Origin: JAXHTH01 sp034211115
GTDB lineage: Bacteria > Planctomycetota > Phycisphaerae > Phycisphaerales > SM1A02
DNA length: 5,346 bases
Reading direction: 5' to 3'
Assembly: GCA_034211115.1 (NCBI GenBank)
Contig: JAXHTH010000350.1
Span: 1-5,346, forward strand
Shown: positions 1-5,346 of the stretch, one piece after another
Layout: every line of letters begins with the position of its first letter
Position numbering within the stretch: the first letter of the stretch is position 1
Made by a program: the position numbers and the translations under genes
The notes under the pieces: model-generated
What the model saw: only the letters and a program-made list of their open reading frames with translations
Databases searched by the model: none
Told to the model about the DNA's origin: nothing

Positions 1-1755
1 CCGCCGCCGAGCCTTCACGAGTTGCTCTATCGCCAGCGTATCCAGCGCGGCCGGAGCGCGCGCCGGCGTCTGGAGGAGGCGGGCGGGCCGAAGGACGTGG
101 CCATCGCCGCCTTCATCGGCATCCTCATGCTTCTGCTGGCCCGGGTGAACATCGAGCCGTTCCGCCCCTTCCTCATCCCCGAAGGGCTCTGGCCGACCGT
201 CGTCAAGCTGTGGGCGCCCGCGTTCTACATCTTCGCCGGCTTCTTCTTTCTCGGCGCGATCGGGGCCGCCCTGCCGGCGAAGGAGCCGGAGAAGAAGCCC
301 GCCGGACCCGGCGCCGCGCCGGGCCGCTCGGGCGCGGCTTCGGCGCAGGCGGCAGCGCCGGCGGAGCAATCGCTGGAAGAGCAGGTGCTCGATGAACTGG
401 CGCGGCGGGAAACGCGAACCGCAAGCTGGCTGCGGAGCCTGGGGATTCTCATCATCTCCATCGTGGCCTTCTTCGCGCTGGGGATTCTGCGCTTCGATCT
501 CACGCTGCTGGCGCTCTTCGCGGTCATCATCCTCGTTCACGAGGCCGGGCACATGCTCGCGATGCTCGCGCTGGGATATCGCAACGTGCGTATGCTGCTG
601 ATTCCGCTGTTCGGGGGCGCGGCATCGGGGGAGAAGGCCCGGGCCCCCGGCTGGCAACTGGCGGTGGTGGCCCTGGCCGGCCCCGTTCCCAGCCTTCTGC
701 TGGGATATATCCTGCTGTTGATCGCGGTGCATTCGGAGACGCCGGCGCTGCACACCGCCGCGTGGCTGTGCATTGCCATCAACGCCCTGAACCTGCTGCC
801 GATCTTCCCGCTGGACGGCGGACACTTCTTCAACGCGGTGCTGTTCTGCCGGCATCAGTATCTGGAAAGCGGGTTCCGCATACTCACGGCGTCGGCGATC
901 ATTCTGCTGGGACTGGTGTCGTGGGACTGGATCATCGCGGGATTCGGGGGGCTGGTCCTCTTCGGGGCGATCGCATCCCGGCGGCTCGACGCGCTGGCCG
1001 CGGATCTGCGCGAGCGCATTTCCGATGAATCCCTCAGGGGTCAGGAGAGGATCCCGCGCCCGCTGGCCCTGCATATCCTCGGGGCCGTGCGCAAGGTCGA
1101 GTCGGCGGAGCAGTCGTCGACGCTGGCCGACGCGGTCGAGTACATCTGGCGGCGGGTGAACGCCCGCCCGCCGCGGGCGCCGGCGACCTTCGGCCTGCTC
1201 GCGCTCTACGGCGCGGCGTTGGGTTCCGCGGTGCTCGTTCCCCTCGTGGTGGTCGCGCTGATGTTGCGGGGCGATCTGCCGCTGCCCTCGAAGGGCCCGG
1301 TCCCCCTGTTCGCGGTCGGCTACTTCGACGGATACGCCGAGCACGGCGGGCTGCACTGGTCGGCCGAGCAGTGCCGGCCGGAGCTCACGCGCCTCTACCT
1401 GGACCTCGAGGAGCCGGTGGATCTGCGCGACACGAACGGCGTAACGCCGCTGATGCGCGCCGCCGCCGCCGGTTGCGCGCCGTGCGTGACGATGCTCATC
1501 GACGCCGGGGCGGACGTGAACGCGGCGGACGCGGACGGACGAACCCCGCTCCTGTGGGCCGCCTTCAACGCCGATGCCGACACGGTGCAGACACTGCTCG
1601 ACGCGGGCGCTGATCCGACCGCGCCGGGAGGTTCGATCGCCTGGCTCCTGGAAGCGGTGCGTCAACGCCCGGACGGCGATCCGGAGAAGGCGCGGATTCT
1701 CGAGCTTCTCGATGCCTGCACAGACGATTCTTCGCCGCTAGGATCATCTCCCTGA
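1..1755 (+). CDS. M50-family (site-2 protease-like) intramembrane zinc metalloprotease with C-terminal ankyrin repeats, 5'-partial
   Basis: Predicted intramembrane zinc protease; members of this family cut membrane-bound substrates such as anti-sigma factors, but the substrate here is unknown. Residues are numbered from the TTG at 22. The HEAGH motif at 173-177 supplies zinc ligands H173 and H177 and catalytic E174. NLLPIFPLDGG at 257-267 carries the third ligand, D265. Hydrophobic segments lie near 26-42, 63-84, 139-156, 160-183, 212-236, 245-262, 285-319 (probably two) and 390-415. An Ala/Pro/Gly-rich linker spans about 86-116. A helical, charged stretch (320-388) precedes the last membrane segment. 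Two ankyrin repeats follow at about 472-503 and 505-535 (NGVTPLMRAAAAG, DGRTPLLWAAF, each with an LLDAGAD-like end). The frame is open back to base 1 and the TTG has no visible ribosome site, so the start is probably upstream. The fold call is secure; the role of the ankyrin part is unknown. Confidence 0.9.
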   Translation, partial: PPPSLHELLYRQRIQRGRSARRRLEEAGGPKDVAIAAFIGILMLLLARVNIEPFRPFLIPEGLWPTVVKLWAPAFYIFAGFFFLGAIGAALPAKEPEKKPAGPGAAPGRSGAASAQAAAPAEQSLEEQVLDELARRETRTASWLRSLGILIISIVAFFALGILRFDLTLLALFAVIILVHEAGHMLAMLALGYRNVRMLLIPLFGGAASGEKARAPGWQLAVVALAGPVPSLLLGYILLLIAVHSETPALHTAAWLCIAINALNLLPIFPLDGGHFFNAVLFCRHQYLESGFRILTASAIILLGLVSWDWIIAGFGGLVLFGAIASRRLDALAADLRERISDESLRGQERIPRPLALHILGAVRKVESAEQSSTLADAVEYIWRRVNARPPRAPATFGLLALYGAALGSAVLVPLVVVALMLRGDLPLPSKGPVPLFAVGYFDGYAEHGGLHWSAEQCRPELTRLYLDLEEPVDLRDTNGVTPLMRAAAAGCAPCVTMLIDAGADVNAADADGRTPLLWAAFNADADTVQTLLDAGADPTAPGGSIAWLLEAVRQRPDGDPEKARILELLDACTDDSSPLGSSP

Positions 1756-1905
1756 GCGAGGCGGGCGGGTTGGTTGTTGGCTGTTCGCGCTGCACCTGGT
1801 CACCGGCGCCAGCGCTCGTCTGCGGCTCGCGGTTGCTTGCACCTGCGCCGGGAATGTCCGCGCGATCGTCGCCGGGTGATGGGGACGCGGTGGTTCGGTC
1901 GCAGC

Positions 1906-1923
1906 CGCGGATGCATATCCGCG
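1906..1923. repeat. 7-bp inverted repeat with 4-base loop (possible bidirectional hairpin)
   Basis: The arms CGCGGAT (1906-1912) and ATCCGCG (1917-1923) are perfectly complementary around the loop GCAT. It sits about 150 bases past the protease stop and about 215 bases past the helicase stop, where both transcripts would end. The stem is GC-rich but has no T-run on either side. A role in termination or 3'-end protection is inference. Confidence 0.5.
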
Positions 1924-1963
1924 AGAGCCTTCCACCGGCGTGCGGGAGAGGATCGACACCGCA

Positions 1964-1982
1964 CACGACGCGGAGCGTCGTG
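1964..1982. repeat. 7-bp inverted repeat overlapping the first tandem-repeat unit
   Basis: The arms CACGACG (1964-1970) and CGTCGTG (1976-1982) are perfect complements separated by CGGAG. The right arm is part of the first 21-bp repeat unit and the left arm is mostly its unique left flank, so the structure occurs only once at the edge of the array. It could fold in RNA from either strand; function is unknown. Confidence 0.45.
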
Positions 1983-2040
1983 CCACCCTCGCGGAGCGTC
2001 GTGCCACCCTCGTGGAGCGTCATGCCACCCTCGCGGAGCA
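1970..2040. repeat. 21-bp tandem repeat, three full units plus a partial fourth
   Basis: The units occupy 1970-1990, 1991-2011 and 2012-2032, and the first seven bases of a fourth occupy 2033-2039. Each unit begins GCGGAGCGTCGTGCC and ends ACCCTC. Units 1 and 2 are identical; unit 3 differs at two positions (C to T at unit position 2, G to A at position 11). The array lies in the convergent spacer and would be in the 3' untranslated region of either neighbour. Near identity of the units suggests recent expansion or slippage. No protein is credibly encoded. It may be part of a dispersed genomic repeat, which cannot be shown from one copy. Confidence 0.85.
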
Positions 2041-2103
2041 ATCCCTTCGTCGCTCGCGTGAAGCGCTCCCCTGCGGGTCGCGGCTAAACGCAAGCTGGTG
2101 CGC

Positions 2104-2135
2104 ATGTGGCAATGTGGCGATGTGACGATGTAAAC
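2104..2135. repeat. 8-bp degenerate tandem repeat, four units
   Basis: Four consecutive octamers read ATGTGGCA, ATGTGGCG, ATGTGACG and ATGTAAAC, so the period is exact while the 3' half of each unit drifts. The array ends four bases before the helicase stop codon on the opposite strand. It is less GC-rich than the surrounding DNA. No function can be assigned. Confidence 0.6.
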
Positions 2136-2139
2136 AGCG

Positions 2140-4149
2140 TCAGTCGATTTCCTCATCCATCGCCTCCACCGGCACGCCTTCGGGCAGGGCGTTGAAAAAC
2201 GCGCGGCCGTAGGACTTTGTCACGATGCGCGGGTCGAGGACGGCGACGAGCCCCCTGTCTGACGTGGATCGGATGAGCCGCCCCACGCCCTGGCGGAAGC
2301 GGATCACGGCCCGCGGCACCTGGTCATCGACGAACGGGTTCCCCCCCTGCTCGCGGATGCGCTCGTGCCGCGCTTCGACGATGGGCCGATCGGGCACCTC
2401 GAAGGGCAGGCGGGTGATGATGACGTTGCGCAACCCCTCGCCGCGCACATCCACCCCCTGCCAGAAGCTGACGGTGCCCAGCAGGACGGACCGGCGATCA
2501 TCGCGGAAGCGTTTGAGCAGCAGCCCCGGGGGGCCGTCGGCGCCCTGCACCAGCACGGGATACTCCTCATCGGCGAGGATCGGCCTCAGCGCTGTGGCGA
2601 CCTTCTCCAGCATGCTGAAGCTGGTGAAGAGCACGAACGCCCCGCCGTCCGTGCGGCGCACGAGCCGCTCGATCTGCGGCACGAGGCGATCGACGTACTG
2701 GGGCGCGTTGGGCGGGGGCATGCGGCGATCGATGACGAGCCGCATCTGCCGGGCGTGATCGAACGGGCTGCCGAGCTGGAGGGTGCGCGCCGATTCGCAT
2801 CCCAGGCGGGACGCGAGATGGGAGAAGTCGCCGCGCGTCGTCGCCAGCGTGGCCGAGGTCATCACCACCGAGATCTCCTCGTCGAACAGCCTCTCGCGCA
2901 GGATGGGGGCGACGTCGACCGCCATGCAGCGCAGGCTGACCCGCCGCCGGCGCGATCGGCTGCGCGAACGCGCATTCTCATCGGCGCCTTCGAGGAAGTA
3001 GACGCATCCCTCGATCTGCTGGCCGAGGAGGATCCCGGCGTGGAGGGCGATGTCGCCCGCCCGGCCCGCGTAGCTGTTCAGCTCGTATTCATCGGCCTCG
3101 CGGGCGACCTTCTCGCGCAGCAGCCTGAGCAGATCCGACAGCTCCTTCATGCCGTCGGTGAGGACGTTCTCGACGATGTCCGGCTCGGCGATGCGGCCGT
3201 TGGGCCGGCCGGAGCGCTCCTGCCATTCCAGCAGCGAATCGAACAGCGCGTCCTTGTCTTCCCAGCAGCGGAGGACGCGGGTGATCGCCCTGTCGATAAG
3301 CGTCGTCTCCTCGTCCTTCAGTTGCAGCGTGGCGAGGAAGCCCTTCTGCCGGCGCGGATCGTAGAGCAGGCGCAACAGGTGGGCGATGCGCGACTCGGCG
3401 AGGGAGAGGCCGAAGTGATCGGCGGCGACCTCCTCCACGCCGTGTGCCTCGTCGAGGATGACGTGATCATACGGCGGCAGGAAGCCGACGCCGCGCGTGC
3501 GCAGCGCGAGATCGGAGAAGAACAGCGCGTGGTTGCACACGAGCAGGTCGCCGTTCTCCATCCGCCGGCGGGCGGCCTGGTAGAAGCACTTGTCATACGT
3601 CGGGCATTTGCGCCCCATGCAGTTGTGCGTGTCGCTCTGGGCGTAGTCCCACACCTCCGGCCGGGGGAGCCGGGGCAGGGACGAGAGGGTGCCGTCGCGC
3701 GTCCGGTAGGCCCAGTCCTCCAGCACGTGCAGGCTGTGGCGGGCGTCGTCATCGGTGAACAGCTTCTCCTGCCGCTCGCTGGCGAGCTTCAGCCGGCGCA
3801 GCGAGACGTAGTTGCCCCTCCCCTTCACGAGCACCGCGCTGAACTCCTCGGGGATCACCGCGTTCAGCAGCGGGATGTCCTTCTCCAGCACCTGCTCCTG
3901 GAGGTTGATGGTGTTGGTGGCGACGACGACGCGCTCATCGTGATCGACGATGCGCTTGATGGCGGGAATGAGATACGCGAAGGACTTGCCCACGCCCGTG
4001 CCCGCCTCCACCAGCAGCCGATCGCGGTCGTCGAATGTGCGTTCGACGGCCGCGGCCATCTCGAGCTGCTGCGGCCGCGGCTCGTAGTGCTCAAGGCGGC
4101 GGGCGATCGCGCCCTCCAGCGACAGCAGGTTCTCGACATCGACGGGCAC
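2140..4149 (-). CDS. dinG: DinG/XPD-type superfamily 2 ATP-dependent DNA helicase
   Basis: Predicted cytoplasmic 5'-3' DNA helicase of the DinG/Rad3 group, which unwinds D-loops, R-loops and damaged or stalled DNA structures using ATP. In the 669 residues I see a Q-motif-like RPQQ (25-28), Walker A AGTGVGKS (49-56), a cysteine cluster C177-x4-C182-x5-C188, DEAH (233-236), TSATL (431-435), FWQGVDVRG (562-570) and motif VI QGVGRLIRS (620-628). The length is close to E. coli DinG (about 716), and there is no N-terminal exonuclease domain of the Gram-positive type. The usual first Fe-S cysteine in the NYxC motif is serine (S116). An Arg/Ser stretch lies at 394-403. The start is GTG; an in-frame TAG lies 10-12 bases upstream and no other start codon lies between. 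No Shine-Dalgarno sequence is visible. YoaA-like helicases share these motifs, so the symbol is family-level. Confidence 0.93.
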   Translation of the reverse strand: MPVDVENLLSLEGAIARRLEHYEPRPQQLEMAAAVERTFDDRDRLLVEAGTGVGKSFAYLIPAIKRIVDHDERVVVATNTINLQEQVLEKDIPLLNAVIPEEFSAVLVKGRGNYVSLRRLKLASERQEKLFTDDDARHSLHVLEDWAYRTRDGTLSSLPRLPRPEVWDYAQSDTHNCMGRKCPTYDKCFYQAARRRMENGDLLVCNHALFFSDLALRTRGVGFLPPYDHVILDEAHGVEEVAADHFGLSLAESRIAHLLRLLYDPRRQKGFLATLQLKDEETTLIDRAITRVLRCWEDKDALFDSLLEWQERSGRPNGRIAEPDIVENVLTDGMKELSDLLRLLREKVAREADEYELNSYAGRAGDIALHAGILLGQQIEGCVYFLEGADENARSRSRSRRRRVSLRCMAVDVAPILRERLFDEEISVVMTSATLATTRGDFSHLASRLGCESARTLQLGSPFDHARQMRLVIDRRMPPPNAPQYVDRLVPQIERLVRRTDGGAFVLFTSFSMLEKVATALRPILADEEYPVLVQGADGPPGLLLKRFRDDRRSVLLGTVSFWQGVDVRGEGLRNVIITRLPFEVPDRPIVEARHERIREQGGNPFVDDQVPRAVIRFRQGVGRLIRSTSDRGLVAVLDPRIVTKSYGRAFFNALPEGVPVEAMDEEID

Positions 4150-4155
4150 GGAATG

Positions 4156-4161
4156 ATTCTA
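4156..4161 (-). promoter_or_regulatory. Possible -10 box of the helicase gene (leaderless-type)
   Basis: On the minus strand TAGAAT matches the TATAAT consensus at five of six positions and ends six bases before the GTG start. Transcription from it would begin at or next to the start codon, which fits the lack of a ribosome binding site. No good -35 hexamer lies 16-18 bases further upstream. The call rests on one short motif in otherwise GC-rich DNA, so it is tentative. Confidence 0.3.
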
Positions 4162-4358
4162 CCGGGACGATGCCGGGCGTTATCGGTCCGGCCCGAACAG
4201 GCGCCCCGACCGGTTCAGCCGTCGCACGCCGCAGGATCGACGGCCCGCGCGCCGCGGCAACAGCGCCCGGCCGGCAGAATGGGCCGTCATATGCCGATGG
4301 CACCCGATGGCGCGCCGGCCTGTGCCGGTATCGTCTCGTCCAGAGGGATCGACCGTAC

Positions 4359-4365
4359 AGGGGGA
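4359..4365 (+). promoter_or_regulatory. Shine-Dalgarno-like site supporting the TTG start at 4371
   Basis: AGGGGGA ends five bases before the TTG codon, and five of the six bases AGGGGG match AGGAGG. No ATG or GTG lies in this frame for at least 100 bases upstream, and the first membrane segment starts seven codons after the TTG. Together these support the start choice. Confidence 0.5.
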
Positions 4366-4370
4366 CCGCG

Positions 4371-5346
4371 TTGGCCAAGCCCCTCAGATACATCAGCATC
4401 GGACTCGGCGTGGCGCTGATCATCCTCGGGTGGTTCGTCATCGATTCCGAGCCCGTGCAGCGTGAGGCGGCGGCGGACGTGGGCGGGCTCGTCGCCTCCC
4501 GGTTCGTCGATGATCCCGGCCGGCTGTTTTCGGCCCCGGCCGCGGCGACGCCATCCGCCCCCGATGCCCTGAACTGGCGCACGATCATCGGCCGGGCGGC
4601 GGCGACGACCTACGCCGCGGGCATCGCGTGCATGATCTTCGGGGCCGGGCTGATCGGGCTGGGCGTTCCCGCCCGAGGAGGCGGGCGGGATGAATCGATG
4701 CCCCCGCCGGCGGACGCGCGGCCGGGTCTGCTCATGCTCGGGGCGGCCGGACTGCTGTTGCTGTTCGGCGTGATCCTCGCCGCGCTGAACGGATTCGAGG
4801 GCGTCGGCTCGCTCTTCGGCGGGCGCTCGGCGCTGATCCTCGCCGGCTGCGGGCTCGCCACCCTGCTCCTGAGGCCGGTGCGGATCCTCGGTCTCGCCGC
4901 CTATTACGCCGGTCTCGCCGCGGCGGGCCTGATCGGCCTCAACCTCGCCCGGCTCGCGTCGCGGGCTGTGCTCGCGACGTTCCTCTTTGAAGACACGACG
5001 TTCATTCTGACGGCCAGCGCCCTGGGCATGCTGATCCTGTTCCTGCTCATCTGGCGGGCCATTCCCGGCGGGCTGAATCGCGCGCGGCTGATGGACCAGT
5101 TCCGGCGCCTCGCCGCCGGGGCGGGCGCCGCGGCCATCATCGCCGGGATCTGCATCTTCAAGTCAAGCGTGCTTCCCCAGCAGGCGGCGGCGGACCTCAC
5201 CGATTCCCACCACGACTCGGGTCTTGCCGGGGCCGTCCTCGCCACCGCGCTCGAGGAACACGGCCGCACCGCCCCGCGGGCGCTAAGCGCCGACGAACCG
5301 CATCCGCGGCGCGCGAAAGACGAGGCGGCGCCTGCGCCGGCCGACG
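4371..5346 (+). CDS. Multi-pass membrane protein of unknown function, 3'-partial
   Basis: An open frame of 325 codons begins at TTG 4371 and has no stop before the window ends. I do not recognise the family. Numbering from the TTG, hydrophobic segments lie near 8-24, 80-99, 118-138, 152-166, 170-192, 211-229 and 247-263, giving about seven membrane spans. A hydrophilic loop rich in Ala, Pro and Asp (about 25-75) follows the first span, so that span could be an uncleaved signal anchor. After the last span the chain becomes hydrophilic (265-325), with DSHHDSG at about 278-284 and a charged Ala/Pro-rich stretch. No catalytic or ligand motif is visible. Codon use is strongly GC3-biased, as in the neighbouring genes, which supports real coding. 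It is divergent from the helicase across 221 bases, so it is not in that operon. It could be a structural or sensor-type membrane protein, but nothing here decides. Confidence 0.75.
   Translation, partial: MAKPLRYISIGLGVALIILGWFVIDSEPVQREAAADVGGLVASRFVDDPGRLFSAPAAATPSAPDALNWRTIIGRAAATTYAAGIACMIFGAGLIGLGVPARGGGRDESMPPPADARPGLLMLGAAGLLLLFGVILAALNGFEGVGSLFGGRSALILAGCGLATLLLRPVRILGLAAYYAGLAAAGLIGLNLARLASRAVLATFLFEDTTFILTASALGMLILFLLIWRAIPGGLNRARLMDQFRRLAAGAGAAAIIAGICIFKSSVLPQQAAADLTDSHHDSGLAGAVLATALEEHGRTAPRALSADEPHPRRAKDEAAPAPAD

Larger units (their letters stand above)
1756..2139. other. Convergent intergenic spacer with repeats, no credible gene
   Basis: This 384-base spacer lies between the stop codons of the protease (plus) and the helicase (minus). 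Several short open frames cross it on both strands, but they overlap each other, resemble no family I know and stay open largely because the main repeat is 21 bp, a multiple of three. The spacer contains a hairpin (1906-1923), a second inverted repeat (1964-1982), a 21-bp tandem repeat (1970-2040) and an 8-bp tandem repeat (2104-2135). No hairpin is followed by a T-tract on either strand, so no classical intrinsic terminator is evident. A weaker 6-bp inverted repeat, GCGCTG/CAGCGC (1787-1792 and 1810-1815), follows the protease stop. Confidence 0.75.

Noticed and set aside
22..24. TTG at 22 as the protease start
   Set aside because: The frame is open for all seven codons before it and no ribosome binding site precedes it, so a start upstream of the window is at least as likely.
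1787..1815. GCGCTG/CAGCGC inverted repeat after the protease stop as an intrinsic terminator
   Set aside because: The stem is only 6 bp with a 17-base loop and no T-tract follows, so it is not convincing in GC-rich DNA.
1565..2156. Overlapping frames of about 60-158 codons on both strands across the convergent spacer, with repeated REGGTTL, HDAPRGW or ASCHPRG peptides
   Set aside because: The repetition comes from the 21-bp DNA repeat being a multiple of three, so every frame shows it. The frames overlap one another, have no family resemblance, and some run into the flanking genes.
4175..4220. GAAC and GTTC half-sites upstream of the helicase as a LexA-type operator
   Set aside because: The spacing is about 14 bases, which fits neither the GAAC-N4-GTTC nor the GTTC-N7-GTTC pattern; four-base matches are expected by chance.
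2365..4419. 684-codon open frame on the plus strand, antisense to the helicase
   Set aside because: It lies almost wholly opposite a gene with all helicase motifs in order. Its product is low-complexity, rich in Ala, Arg, His, Glu and Gln with no recognisable domain, as expected for an antisense frame of a GC3-biased gene.
4091..4588. 165-codon minus-strand frame across the divergent spacer
   Set aside because: It overlaps the helicase 5' end out of frame and the membrane-protein gene on the opposite strand, and has no recognisable domain.

Overview
The window is a GC-rich bacterial segment (about two thirds G+C by eye) with tightly packed, alanine- and arginine-rich genes. No taxonomic marker is present. 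The DinG-like helicase, with its NYVSLRRL and NCMGRKCPTYDKC motifs, together with short GC-rich intergenic repeats, reminds me of planctomycete (Phycisphaerae-type) genomes. That assignment is recall-based inference, not something the sequence proves.

Layout: (1) Positions 1-1755, plus strand: the 3' part of a membrane-embedded zinc protease of the M50/site-2 protease family, with two ankyrin repeats at its C-terminus. The reading frame is open to base 1, so the true start probably lies upstream. (2) Positions 1756-2139: a 384-base convergent spacer with no credible gene. It holds a 7-bp-stem hairpin, a 21-bp tandem repeat and an 8-bp degenerate tandem repeat. (3) Positions 2140-4149, minus strand: a complete DinG/XPD-type DNA helicase whose first iron-sulfur cysteine position appears to be serine. 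(4) Positions 4150-4370: a 221-base divergent spacer. It has a possible -10 box directly before the helicase GTG and a Shine-Dalgarno-like stretch before the next gene. (5) Positions 4371-5346, plus strand: the 5' part of a multi-pass membrane protein of unknown function that runs off the end of the window.

The protease and helicase converge, and the helicase and last gene diverge, so no two genes here share an operon and no joint pathway can be argued. Nothing indicates a mobile element, CRISPR array, RNA gene or defence island. The points most worth a second look are the protease-ankyrin fusion, the altered Fe-S motif of the helicase and the repeat-bearing convergent spacer.
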